This document shows positions 9,501-17,900 of a DNA stretch of 64,000 bases, piece after piece; positions within the stretch are counted from its first letter, which is position 1, and every line of letters begins with the position of its first letter. Under the pieces are notes generated by a model, which was given only the letters and a program-made list of their open reading frames with translations, searched no databases and was not told where the DNA came from. The stretch covers positions 62,001 through 126,000 of the forward strand of contig JAFYXH010000009.1 in assembly GCA_017546315.1 (NCBI GenBank), read 5' to 3'. The stretch is from Alphaproteobacteria bacterium. GTDB taxonomy: Bacteria > Pseudomonadota > Alphaproteobacteria > RF32 > CAG-239. The translations under genes were made by a program, and so were the position numbers.

Positions 9501-11103
9501 TTCCATTGTTATCTAAAGCTAACCTAGATCTTGAACCATCAACCCCTATTATCTTTCCATTTTTATCTATGATATTGCCATTTTTATCAACCTTGCCAAT
9601 TACTTTACCATTAAAATCTCTAACAATACCATTGGCATCAATTGTTCCTATCTGCTTACCATTTTTGTCATAAGCTATTTTTTCAATATTTCCAGCTTTA
9701 CCAATTATAGCACCTTTTTTATCTATATCCGAAAACTTAACAACATTGCCATTTTCATCAACATAACCGATGGCTTTTCCTGAAGCATCATATATTATTT
9801 TTCTGCTTTCTCCATTAGAACCTACTTTTTCATCTATGGTGCGGAAAACATTGCCATTTTCATCAACATAACCGACTATATTGCCATCTTTGTCAACAAC
9901 ACTATTATCAGGCATAACTACACCGATAAGATTACCATTTTCATCAACAACAATATTTCCTGAAGAAGTTATCTTACCGATTATATTACCGTTCTCATCA
10001 ACCACTTCACCTTGATCGTTTAAGTGGCCAATTATTTTGGATGGATTGTTTATATCAACAACAGTACCGTCTGGTTTTACCCTACCAATAATTTTACCAT
10101 TTTCATCATAAACAAAACCAGCTTCTATGGCTTTACCAATAACCTTTCCGTCCTTATCTACAATTGTGCCGTCAGGCAAGGCTTTACCTATGACATTTCC
10201 ACTTAAGTCAACAACTGTTCCATCTGTTTTTACAAATCCGATTAAATTACCATTTTGGTCATATGCTAAACGCATATTTTGAGCCACCCCTATGATATTG
10301 CCATCTTTATCAACAACAAGACCATCCTCATTTACACGCCCTATATGATTGCCTTTACTATCGAAAACTTGTCCATTTTCATCTATATAACCAATTATTT
10401 CACCATTTGGCCCAATAGCTAAGCGATGTCCTGACATGGTATTTGTTTGATTACCGACAAGACACTCTTCACCAGGAGCACAATTTCTCATGCCATCTTC
10501 AGGATAAACAGCGCTACCTCTTACACTGATAAACTCAGATTTTGCATTAGATGGTCCTAATCTTGTTTCGTACCATGTAACTTTTATATTATTTTGAACA
10601 TTCCCTGGAAAATGTGGAGACCAATAAATCTCTACTTCACAGTGCTCAGCCCCACGTAATGTTACATTTTTACATGCCTTTTCACGGATATCAAAACCAT
10701 CTGAACTTTCATCACTAAAGTCAACCTTTACAAGTTCTACCTTTTCAATAAAAATACTTTCTGTTCCATTTGTTCCAATAGATAAAATGTTTTGATTTCT
10801 TTCATCAACATTAAGAACAAACTGGCGCATATTTATTTCTGCTGGTGTTAGTGTAATTGCTTTTTGCGCAAAACCATAATCAACTTCACCTTGAACAATT
10901 GGTGGCTGTTCTTCACTATAATCATCAGGAATGCTACTTTCATCCATAGTATAAGTTGGATTTGTTGTTTCTGGATTATAAGGAGCTTCATCGATTGATA
11001 ATATAACCAATCCAAAGATAAATGAAAGAAATGCAATAAGTCCTATGACAAGAATTATTACGCGTGTCTTTTTTTCATATTCTTCAAAATGTGTATTACT
11101 CAT
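3553..11103 (-). CDS. Giant repeat-rich T4SS scaffold protein, DotG/VirB10-like N-terminal half
   Basis: A 2,516-aa protein whose ATG overlaps the stop of the VirB9-like gene (ATGA), preceded by AAGGA. Residues 1-15 are charged and cytosolic and 16-37 form one membrane helix, so the rest is probably periplasmic, as in VirB10/DotG proteins. Residues about 78-200 look like an Ig-fold ASH/HYDIN-type domain with a Cys pair. From about 225 to the end there are tandem short repeats of the type D-x-x-G-N-V-IG-Y-V-D-x-D-G-T-V. In the middle they form a higher-order unit of 52 residues with the key segments LAYD, DFNGN and IIGKAG; towards the C-terminus they diverge. No VirB10 C-terminal domain is present; the next gene seems to supply it. 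Legionella DotG also has a membrane anchor plus central repeats, but this repeat type is different. Role inferred: periplasm-spanning scaffold or ruler. Confidence 0.75.
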   Translation of the reverse strand: MSNTHFEEYEKKTRVIILVIGLIAFLSFIFGLVILSIDEAPYNPETTNPTYTMDESSIPDDYSEEQPPIVQGEVDYGFAQKAITLTPAEINMRQFVLNVDERNQNILSIGTNGTESIFIEKVELVKVDFSDESSDGFDIREKACKNVTLRGAEHCEVEIYWSPHFPGNVQNNIKVTWYETRLGPSNAKSEFISVRGSAVYPEDGMRNCAPGEECLVGNQTNTMSGHRLAIGPNGEIIGYIDENGQVFDSKGNHIGRVNEDGLVVDKDGNIIGVAQNMRLAYDQNGNLIGFVKTDGTVVDLSGNVIGKALPDGTIVDKDGKVIGKAIEAGFVYDENGKIIGRVKPDGTVVDINNPSKIIGHLNDQGEVVDENGNIIGKITSSGNIVVDENGNLIGVVMPDNSVVDKDGNIVGYVDENGNVFRTIDEKVGSNGESRKIIYDASGKAIGYVDENGNVVKFSDIDKKGAIIGKAGNIEKIAYDKNGKQIGTIDANGIVRDFNGKVIGKVDKNGNIIDKNGKIIGVDGSRSRLALDNNGKPIGTIDANGIVRDFNGNIIGKLDKNGNIIDKNGNIIGKAADMKKLAYDNDGNVIGYVDEDGTVRDFNGNVIGKVDEFGNIVDDKGNIIGKAGFVRKIVYDENGKPIGYVDKDGTVKDFKGNIIGKVDENGNVIDNNGNIIGKVGKAEKLAYNEKGEIIGIIGEDGIVKDFDGNVIGKLDANGNIIDKDGNVIGYSGENVKLAYDKDGKLIGYADKDGIVRDKDGNIIGRVDENGNIIDKDGNVIGYTGETNQLVYDKDGNVIGYVDKDGTVKDLNGNIIGKVDEKGNVVDKNGKIIGYTKKGERVALDENGKIIGTIDANGVVKDLNGKIIGTVDKDGNIINKDAKLGKIIGKVGASRRLAYDKDGNVIGYVDKDGTVKDFNGNIIGRVDKDGNIINDKGEIIGKAGAYSKLAIDENGNVIGYIDDKGNVYDHNNQKIGYVDENGNIISLDDDAPKMEKKRIALDKNGEVIGYIDDDGNVIDFDGNVIGKTNSKGEIIDANGQKIGTSDDYKTLAFDTSGKVIGYVDDKQRVIGKNGAIKGFVDDKGNIIGTNNKVIGKAGTSRNVAYDENGKVIGFVDKDGTVKDFNGNTIGKTDKNGNIVDDKGRIIGKKGELRDLALDDKGNIIGYIDDKKRVIDKDNKIIGVVDNKGNIVASSGDKIGNAGNMRRLAYDENGNVIGYIDKDGTVKDFKGNLIGRVRPDGTIVDKKGRIIGRAGDFSQVALDKNGNVIGYINEKGQVLDENGKIIGFVNEAGEVIKAGDKIIGKTCVQRKIIKNKNGEIIGFLDDKDVIKDFNDKIIGYKKNKDAVDSKGLLIGEISKPYNVVIAPNNKVIGYVDNLEYVYANNQKIIGVIDNKGNVLASKNNVIGTLSANGKIIKNKEQKTIGELKRNNIAYDNTGKIIGYLSGKKDIIAVGEIICKSCKMALIAYDKDGKILGYVDENGNVIGKDGKIVGRVDENGNIIDENGNIIGKAGKAQNLAFDENGNVIGFLDENGAVKDFEGNIIGYVDNDGNILNNTGEVIGFAGKTGKLALDKDGNVIGYIDENGNVYDFNGKLIGKANPDGTITDSYGRVIGKVGDKVNLAYDENGNVIGYVSDDGKVYAENGKLIGYVDDYGNVIGLTDEILGKADISKRLALDENGNVIGYIDDDGTVRDFNGNLIGYLGEDGTIHDVNGNIIGKAGDYRKVVVDENGNIIGYVNEDGLVIGNDGKVIGVVGDDGTVYGTDGKVIGQLQNKLNDKLNVVKNNALLSDTGEVIGYVDENNIARDFQGNVLGKINEKGELVDKNGNVIGKKGDTMEFAADQNGNIIGLVGDYSNLAVNDAGKVIGYIGKDGKVYDFDGVVIGIVDENGNIISSKGVRIGAVIRKDLIALSPNGYGLGIINSKGEVINSRQEIIGKVLPNSLIKANEGGNIIGKAVLGGKAVGWGCKNLGYVDRDGKVKKDGKDTGFRMLFDRSIVNDKGEIIGDIAKIGWVRDEQCNIIGKAGADGFVKNEQGAYIGCVNPDGTVINQERKIGRVYEPGYGLYYNGEVMGTLNPNGMIFSGAKPIGCTNLEGEILNRDGFIIGQIMDKTQAFDVNSTFIGNLSNVSYNSTDIMPNTTIMQNRIIVNPKKEIQGVILPERNIIIDANGNIIGHLFADGYVYSNKGAAIDKFMLDGMGIYDKKIGNILPKGNVVDFNGDIIGFVNDNAEVIDILGKIYGKVDAKGQMFDSKGVYRGSVVQTGVGMGYDGSYLGYVGKNGKVIDVDGKTTGIVSSDGHILDLNKQIIGEVIREDFVIDVLGNVQGYINALGDIISLEDNIITTALPGGITNNNYSIIKRGVVLDYSGKIIGVVGMDGNVYSSDKQKIGKVLTQGQVSDNKGNLIGEIVKGDIVINEKDKVIGFVSLDGKVLNEARTVIGRLISSNLVVDNNGKIIGHTYKIGANILGNDGKYIGRLSASGEVRGLTNGKIGYLKSNGSYINSRNKVSGYALDEVAQNRRN
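5900..10330 (-). repeat. In-gene tandem repeat array with a 156-bp pitch
   Basis: Within the giant gene the DNA repeats with a 156-bp period. For example, the segment gctttaccaat starts at 9227 and again, with one later substitution, at 9383. A segment reading cttttactgt-tccatcttta (with small variations) recurs near 7434, 7743, 8362 and 9149, at spacings close to multiples of 156. The period equals 52 codons, made of about four IG-type sub-repeats. Copies in this span are more alike than those at 3,600-5,900, which suggests recent expansion or gene conversion in the middle of the gene. The boundaries are approximate. Confidence 0.8.
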
Positions 11104-13046
11104 TGAATCCTTACCACACTACAAAAAATTCCATTACGTCCAAGCTGACTACAAATATTGTCCCCATCTTCTAGAGTTTTTATTGGTCCTACACGAAGGT
11201 GGAATACTTCTTTTCCTTGTCCATCAGCGGGTGTATCAACAGAATAAAATGGTTGATAACTTCCGATTGTTGCAGAATGACGTTTAGAAATTTCACTCCA
11301 TAATTTCTCTAAATTATTAACATTTTGATCTGTTCCTAACTCAATAGAAATATTGGTATCTTGGAAATTATCAAAATTTTTATTTGCTCTAAATTCTTTT
11401 AATAAATCATCTGTGTGCGCATTGCTAAAATTAGCTTGGGAATTATTTGATGATGAAATCAAAATTGGACTAGAGTTGTTTGAAGAATTTCCCATTAAGG
11501 CATTATTTGTATCTGTGCTTACTTTTGGGGAATTATATTCAGGAACCACAATCTCACTTTTTCCAATATTTACATCTAACTGCCCTTCTAGATTTGGTCT
11601 TGCCACATTTGCATTTGTTAATGCCTTCACATTTTGAGACAATGCAACTGGACTTACCTTAGGGATTGAGTTGATATCAATTCCTTTATTAGAGTTTTCT
11701 GTTGTAAATGTTGGTACATTTGGAGCAACTAATGGAACATTTCCTACATTTAGTTGGCTTAAATTATTTTGATTTGCAGGTGTCATTCTTTGCTCAGTAG
11801 GAGCATAACCATCGAGATTTAATGATGACTGATTCTTAGATGTGTTTTGTTCTTCTTTTTTATCAGAAGATGAGAAGAATGAGCTAAAATCAAAGAAACT
11901 ACTACCTTTTGATGTATCTTTTGCTTCTGGAGATGATTTTCCATACACATCTTCCATTTCTGAATTATTCTCATCCATTGATGGAGTTGAAGCGTGTGCA
12001 TTTTGTAAATCCCATTCATTTGTCTTAGCATAAATGGTATTTTCCAAACCATCAGCATCTGAGCGACGAAGTTTTAAACAAACAATTCTTTTTCCTGAAC
12101 GCAAAACCATATCTCCCATACCCTCAACGATAATAAGTCTGTTGTTTGGTCCGGCAGCTCTAAAACCTACAGGAGTTTCAGAACGTTCAACAATAAGAGT
12201 TTCTATTGGTCTTTGAACAGCGGTTAAAGCTTTTTCACCAAGATCAATATAAGTAAAGATATTATCTCTCCATACACGTTCAGGAGCAATTATAATATCA
12301 TCAGGATTTGGCACATATACTTCTATATCGAAGCGAAACTGTGTTGGGTCAACAGGAATACGCTCAATCCAATCTTCTTTTTGCATATCTCTTGTATATG
12401 TAGAATCTGCACTATTAGAATCACCACTATACCCTCCATTTTTTCCGCCTAGATAGCCTGTTCCTGCTTTTGAGACATTAGGTGCTCCTGAAGTGCCTTT
12501 TTTATTTACAACTTCAATATCAATAATTGCATTTGTTATGCGGTCAGTATTTACTGTTTCACTTTGAACGTAGAATACATATTTATTTCCTGAACGTCCA
12601 AAAACAATCATATTAGTATCAACACCAACAAATTGAGAAGAATCAGGATATACCATCAAACTTGATGGACCTTGAATTTGAGCTGTAAAAGAAACACCAT
12701 CACCTAAATATACATTTTCTATCACTTCCCAACTTGGAAAATTGATTAACGTATACATTCCTTCTCTTACTCTAACAGGTAAAATCAAATCTGGTGTCCA
12801 ATAATATTTAGAATAACCAGGCTTTAATTGCCCCTCTCCCATATGTTGCAAAGGATCTTTCCAAGCACTTTGTATCATACCAAGAGAGCCTACTCCACCT
12901 AAATAATTAAGGTTTGTCGCAGCGTAATTTCCTTGCGTTTGGTCTGCATTTTGATCAAGGTTATCCTTAGTTATTTGCGCCATTGATGCAGAACTAAACA
13001 TAACTGCTAGAATTGTTATTGATAATATTTTATTCATTTTAATCAT
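11100..13046 (-). CDS. VirB9/TrbG/DotH-like outer-membrane-complex protein with C-terminal SPOR domain
   Basis: About 648 aa from the ATG at 13046, which has AAGGTG six bases upstream; a GTG nine bases earlier and an ATG nine bases later are alternatives. Residues 1-23 are a signal peptide. Residues about 87-180 match the VirB9 N-terminal domain (LPVRVREG, then VFYVQSE and an ITNAIID segment). Residues about 235-330 match the C-terminal beta domain (IIIAPERVWRDN, FTYIDLG, RLIIVEG). A 200-residue linker rich in Asn and Ser follows, and residues about 565-648 form a SPOR-type module (FHLRVGP, then ICSQLGRNGIFC). VirB9 proteins are usually about 250-350 aa without SPOR, so this one is greatly extended. 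It probably forms the outer-membrane ring with the lipoprotein and VirB10-like proteins, and SPOR may anchor it to denuded peptidoglycan. Its stop overlaps the start of the giant scaffold gene. Confidence 0.85.
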   Translation of the reverse strand: MIKMNKILSITILAVMFSSASMAQITKDNLDQNADQTQGNYAATNLNYLGGVGSLGMIQSAWKDPLQHMGEGQLKPGYSKYYWTPDLILPVRVREGMYTLINFPSWEVIENVYLGDGVSFTAQIQGPSSLMVYPDSSQFVGVDTNMIVFGRSGNKYVFYVQSETVNTDRITNAIIDIEVVNKKGTSGAPNVSKAGTGYLGGKNGGYSGDSNSADSTYTRDMQKEDWIERIPVDPTQFRFDIEVYVPNPDDIIIAPERVWRDNIFTYIDLGEKALTAVQRPIETLIVERSETPVGFRAAGPNNRLIIVEGMGDMVLRSGKRIVCLKLRRSDADGLENTIYAKTNEWDLQNAHASTPSMDENNSEMEDVYGKSSPEAKDTSKGSSFFDFSSFFSSSDKKEEQNTSKNQSSLNLDGYAPTEQRMTPANQNNLSQLNVGNVPLVAPNVPTFTTENSNKGIDINSIPKVSPVALSQNVKALTNANVARPNLEGQLDVNIGKSEIVVPEYNSPKVSTDTNNALMGNSSNNSSPILISSSNNSQANFSNAHTDDLLKEFRANKNFDNFQDTNISIELGTDQNVNNLEKLWSEISKRHSATIGSYQPFYSVDTPADGQGKEVFHLRVGPIKTLEDGDNICSQLGRNGIFCSVVRIQ

Positions 13047-13068
13047 AACACACACCTTAAATTATCAT

Positions 13069-13827
13069 TTAATTAGTCTCACGTTTTACTTGCTTATAAT
13101 CAAGCACTGTAAAACCTAAAGGATTTTTCAATCGTTCGCCGAATTTTACTTTTTTAGCTCTAAATCTTATTTTTATAGATGCCAACCATACGCTAACACG
13201 AGGAGTTTCTAGTGTTGGAGCCATATCCTCCATCCTAAACTCCACTTGCCACCAAGGCTCACCTTGTTCTCCACCAACTTCTGTTACGGATGCTATTTTT
13301 ATGTTTCTTGTTATATTGTATTGGCTAATTTTTTCTATTGTTGGCTTTGCAACTTCGTTATAAAACTTATCATAAACACCTGTTGATGAATATTCTCTTA
13401 TTATACTATTAGGTCCCCAACGTTTTTCCATCTCATCAATATCATTAGCAAAAGAATTTCGCAAAAGTACATATTCTCTTACAAATATTTCTGTTAAATA
13501 TTTTTGATCATATATATTTTGAACAGGAACGATTGTATAAATTTGCTCACTTTTATCAGAAAAACTCATCAAATATGGGGCAACCCTATAAAGTGGCATT
13601 ATTGCAAATATAACATAAATAAGGATAAAATTACAGCACGAACTTACTGCGAATATCACTGCAAAAGCACGTGCAGTCCACAAATAACGTTTCTCTGTTG
13701 CATTTTCAACAACAACATCAGAATTTACCCGAGGACGACGTGCTTGTCGAGCTTCAGGAGAAGGTGCTACCTTATTACCTTCTAAAAGAACTTTTTGTGT
13801 ATTGTCTGATGATAATTGCTCTGTCAT
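13069..13827 (-). CDS. VirB8-like T4SS inner-membrane protein (copy 1)
   Basis: 252 aa, with ATG four bases after GGAGAA. A basic cytosolic N-terminus (about 1-50) is followed by one membrane helix (about 51-77) and a periplasmic domain ending with NPLGFTVLDY at about 238-247. NPLGF-x-V-x-x-Y is the family hallmark near the end of VirB8 proteins. VirB8 is the bitopic assembly factor that links VirB9/VirB10 to the inner-membrane complex. The gene lies 22 bases upstream of the VirB9-like gene and just downstream of a small lipoprotein gene. It is about the same length as the second VirB8-like gene at 14.2-14.9 kb but quite divergent in sequence, so the pair may be a VirB8 heteromer, as DotI/DotJ is in Dot/Icm systems. 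Confidence 0.82.
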   Translation of the reverse strand: MTEQLSSDNTQKVLLEGNKVAPSPEARQARRPRVNSDVVVENATEKRYLWTARAFAVIFAVSSCCNFILIYVIFAIMPLYRVAPYLMSFSDKSEQIYTIVPVQNIYDQKYLTEIFVREYVLLRNSFANDIDEMEKRWGPNSIIREYSSTGVYDKFYNEVAKPTIEKISQYNITRNIKIASVTEVGGEQGEPWWQVEFRMEDMAPTLETPRVSVWLASIKIRFRAKKVKFGERLKNPLGFTVLDYKQVKRETN

Positions 13828-13845
13828 CTAATTCTCCAAACGACA

Positions 13846-14034
13846 CTACACAGAAGCGTTAAACCAATCTGGCAAAGTTTTGGGAAGTTCTACTTCTATA
13901 CATGCACATGGAGATAGTTTTAATTCATAAATATCTTTACCAATTCCAACTGGTTCTGGTTCATAATAACTACCAACTAATCTGCAAGCAGCAAGCCCTA
14001 ATATAACCGTTACTAAAATCAATATTTTATACAT
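13846..14034 (-). CDS. Small lipoprotein in the VirB7 position
   Basis: 62 aa from the ATG at 14034, chosen because GAGGAG lies four bases upstream; an in-frame ATG 12 bases earlier lacks a ribosome site. The N-terminal hydrophobic stretch ends in a lipobox LAAC with the lipidated Cys at residue 17. The mature part is about 45 residues and contains a C-A-C pair (SPCACIEVEL). VirB7 proteins are short outer-membrane lipoproteins that pair with VirB9. Here the gene sits between the two VirB8-like genes and close to virB9. Assignment to VirB7 rests on size, lipobox and position, not on sequence similarity. Confidence 0.6.
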   Translation of the reverse strand: MYKILILVTVILGLAACRLVGSYYEPEPVGIGKDIYELKLSPCACIEVELPKTLPDWFNASV

Positions 14035-14064
14035 AATACTCCTCACATAATATACTCTTTTTTA

Positions 14065-14097
14065 TAATTAGAACTTTTAATTTTAAATGTCTAATTA
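14065..14097. other. Inverted repeat in the 141-bp gap upstream of the lipoprotein gene
   Basis: A perfect 8-bp inverted repeat (taattaga and tctaatta) with 17 bases between the arms sits about 30-60 bases upstream of the lipoprotein start. It could be an operator, a weak hairpin or chance in AT-rich DNA. No clear sigma-70 promoter is visible in this gap. Confidence 0.35.
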
Positions 14098-14175
14098 GAA
14101 AATGATTTGTGTATAACTTATCAACAGACTAAATCATGCCTTCTAAAGATTACCATGTAAATACTTAATTTTTTT

Positions 14176-14934
14176 TTAAACTTCTATCTCACTTTGAAAA
14201 TAACTATATATTACAAATCCAAGAGGATTTATCAATCTTCTAAAAGATGTTCTTCTGTTGACATCTATATATCCTCTAACATTGGCTGTCCAAAACTTTT
14301 CAATTATCAAAGGCTCTACGGTTGCTTTGCGCTCTAGTTTTACGTCATTATATGTATAATCGTAAGTTTTGAACTCAACTTTCCAGGTATTTGAGTTTTC
14401 ACCACCGGTTCTTTCTACTGATAAAATTTCTACCGAACGGCTTGCTTCTCTTTTGGTTAGATCCTCACTTATTCTAGGATATTCTTCAGCGAATTTTTTA
14501 TATACTTTATAGGTTGATAAATATGATACAAGTCCACCCCATTCCCAACGATTGACCATCTCTTTTTCGTCTCGAATAAAAGTATTCCGTACTTCTATAT
14601 ATTGTTTAATGAAGTTCACCATCATTTTTTCTCGAGACTCCATACGTCTATCAACATATTCACGTTTTACAACAGACTGCGAATCTGACATATGAACAAA
14701 TATCTGAGGATCGACCATAATTTCTGGTGCTAATTTCATTATTGATAGTGTTGTGCAAACGCTCAAGAGGAGTGATAGAGTTGCGAGAAGTTGCATAAGC
14801 CTACTTATCCATTTATAGTAGATTAGTTTAGCTCGCTGAACTTCTACAACATCTTCAGTTATAAATTGTGGCACATCTGCTGGTTTGTTTTTTGAGCCTA
14901 TTTTTAATACCCTTTGATTTGATAGATTTGCCAT
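14176..14934 (-). CDS. VirB8-like T4SS inner-membrane protein (copy 2)
   Basis: 252 aa; AAGGAG lies 10 bases before the ATG. It has a cytosolic N-terminus of about 43 residues, one membrane helix (about 44-68), and a periplasmic domain ending with NPLGFVIYSY at about 237-246, the VirB8 signature. The middle contains the VRNTF/RNSF-type segment and an RTGGE motif parallel to VGGE in copy 1, which supports homology between the copies. It is the first gene after the VirB5-like array, with 20 bases between them. Its role is probably assembly of the inner-membrane complex. Which of the two copies is the canonical VirB8 cannot be told from the sequence. Confidence 0.8.
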   Translation of the reverse strand: MANLSNQRVLKIGSKNKPADVPQFITEDVVEVQRAKLIYYKWISRLMQLLATLSLLLSVCTTLSIMKLAPEIMVDPQIFVHMSDSQSVVKREYVDRRMESREKMMVNFIKQYIEVRNTFIRDEKEMVNRWEWGGLVSYLSTYKVYKKFAEEYPRISEDLTKREASRSVEILSVERTGGENSNTWKVEFKTYDYTYNDVKLERKATVEPLIIEKFWTANVRGYIDVNRRTSFRRLINPLGFVIYSYFQSEIEV

Positions 14935-14954
14935 AATTCTTATTTACTCCTTTT

Positions 14955-17900
14955 TTAATATACTGGGCAATATGCAACGCTTCTTGATTGATTATCCATA
15001 GAAATAAGTGCTTCTTCCTCTTTATCTAATGCGAGAGGTCTTTGTGCATCATATTCTTTTATTGCTTTTTTAACTTCATCTGCAGTATCACCTGGGCGAA
15101 TAGCTACTTTTTCATTTTTATCTGCCTCTAAAGACTTAATCAAAACTTCAATTTCTTCAATACGCTCAGAAACTCTATTTTGAGTATCTTTGCTAAAGAT
15201 TGATTTCAAGTTGTTAAGTTCTTTTTTGGCTTTATTTAGATTTTCATCTTTCCAACCATCAAGATTTTGGAACACTGTCTTGTAGAATGAATTTGGAGAT
15301 GATGCTTTTATGTCATAATCATTATCTTCTGATGACTTAGCTAATCCACCTTTTTGAGTCATGATTACATCTACACAAGCATTTAGCTTTTCTTCACCTT
15401 CAAGATTTTCTTCATTTCCTACAAATTTTTCGTATTCATGAAGTTGTTCACATAGTGTCCTTAAGGTAGCCTTAACGTCTTCTGTTGCTTTTTTTCTATT
15501 TTTGTTAGCACCAATTTCGATATTAACATTTTCTAGGAATGACCCCATAACATTGCGTTTGAATGATACAGTTTCTGCCATTTGTCGAGTGAAATTATTA
15601 CTATCCTCACTTTCTTTTTTTACATCTTGCAATATAGTGAATGCATCTTTTAATAAGTCTCTATACTTCAATCTTTTTTTACTATGTGGAGCTAAGAACT
15701 GACCTAACTCACTATGTGTTAAATACATGCTTTCAGCGGTACTTCCACTATAACTTTGTAGTGCAGGATTTGTCTTTGCTCTTGGATTGAAATCTGCTAA
15801 CAAGTGTTGCAACTTACCTTTATAGTTAGCGATTTCAGTACATTTAAGACTTGCAGCACCTGCAGGAATTGAGGAGCGAGTTTTGAAAGCTATTTTCTTA
15901 ACGCTACCTGCACCTTTTACATCCATAGCACTAGATAATCTACAAGGATAGATACCGCCACGTGCTGTTATAGTATTCAATTCAGCATCCTTAAATTCTT
16001 TTAAGTAATCAATTATTTCATTTTGGCCATACCCACGCTCAATAAATGTTTGTTGATATTTTCCGTCATCTCGTAAATTTGGTCTAGCCAATAGATAACG
16101 CCATACTTCTGGTAAATATTCAAACTTTTCTGATGGATATTTGTAGTTTAATAGATGAGAAATCGTTGGAACTCTCTTCTTATCGCTCCTTGGAACATCT
16201 TCATAATCTAGAGCACTAAAGTAGAATACTTCACGTAGTGGTGGTATGCTTGCTAATGGTTCACGTGGAGCCATATAATCGCATCCATCATTGAGGTGAT
16301 AATCACTTTCTGTATAAGTACATGTTGGCGATGTATTTGCAACACCTCTTGCTGGCAATGCCACAAAGTACTCATTATCTGTTGTGATTATTTCATCATT
16401 TGGTATACCAAATATTTTTCCAAGGTCTACACCAGAGTTTGCTAATAACTCTTCATTTTCAGGTGTTGGCTTGCGTAAATTTTGTATTAAATCCAAGTGT
16501 CCTTGAGTAATTATGCCACCATTTTCTTTAGATGGAATTTGACCATCTTTTAGACCATCTGATGCCATATAATTTTCATACTTCATGATGTCAAAATATT
16601 GAGCATCTGCTGTTATGTTTTTACCGCCTTTACAATTTGGGCTTACTACATCATCGCCTTCGCCTTCTAAGCAAAGTGTATTACCAGACCACTTGTTTAC
16701 CTCTTCAACAGCATCTTCCATCTCCTTGGTGGTGATAGTATCTGCTTTATCAATTTTTTGGGTTATAATAGTTGCTGCAGCTTCAGCTATTTGTCCTTTT
16801 ACCTGATTGATAATGGTTGTTAAAGAGGTATATGTACCAGGGCTTAGCTTAACCCCCATACCAAAATCCATTTCTTCAGCAAAGACTAAAGGTGTTGGTA
16901 AACCAAGACTACTTAGACTTTGAGCTGCCTTATTAACATTATTAGAAGATAACCATAGTGATTCAATTTTTTCTTTAGCAAAAGGCTTAACTTCTTTTTT
17001 AGCTATTGCTCTGTGAATTGTTTCTGTTAAACCATCATCACCTTTGAATTTGTTTACGGTCATTCTATATCCATTTTTAGATACAAATTCCTCGTATTCT
17101 TTATTTACTTTTTCTATTTCATCTTGAGCTTTTTCTGCTATTTCAATATAATCTTCTGCAAATTCTTCTAAAGCTGTTTGAATCTGTTCTTCTTTTTTGG
17201 TGATATCCTTTTTAATACCACTTAAGAGTGCTTCATATCTTTCGATACTCTTGTTGTGTGTGGAAATCTGTTTTTCAGCAAATTTCAAACTTATAAAAGT
17301 TCCCTCTACTGCTGGACAGCGTTCTACACTATAATCAGAGCAATTTACTTCTACTTTAACATCTTTTTCGCAAGTTTCTGCATTTGTGCATTGTTTGCAG
17401 AATTTGTCTCCAGTTTGAATACATTGAAGCTCAATGTCTAGCATTTTGATTTGACTACGTGCTAATTTTTCTGCATCTTTAGCCAAACTTTCTATTTTAG
17501 ATTTTCCTTTTAAATCAAGCTCTAATCTTTGAGTTAGATTTGCTTTTTCGCTTTTTATTGCCTCAATTCGGTTTTCTGAATCTTTTCTAAGAGATACAAT
17601 TTGGTTTTTCTTCTCAATAGATGATTTCAACACTGTTGTATATGTGTTTAGAGATTTTATTTTTTGTTCCTTTTCTCTTTTTAGCTTATCTATTTGAAGT
17701 GTCCATTTACGAATATTATCTTTTATCTTCTTTTCTTGTTCATCTTTTTCCTTCAAAACTTTATCTAATTTATCACGAGCAACTACACGTTTGTTATTGT
17801 GTGCTGTTTGATATATATTTTCAGCTTGGGCATCCATAGTTGTTTTACAACCTCCGAGAACTTTAGGCATAAACTTCCTTACAATTCCTGTAATTGTAAA

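Noticed and set aside
8312..9673. Plus-strand open frames over the repeat gene (up to 132 codons)
   Set aside because: They are antisense shadows of the repeat unit, rich in Ile, Pro, Leu and Ser in a repeating pattern, with no ribosome sites or neighbours.
3600..11000. Regularly spaced repeats that might suggest a CRISPR array or satellite DNA
   Set aside because: The repeats are coding: the minus strand has one open frame of 2,516 codons, changes fall as codon-level substitutions, and there is no repeat-spacer alternation.
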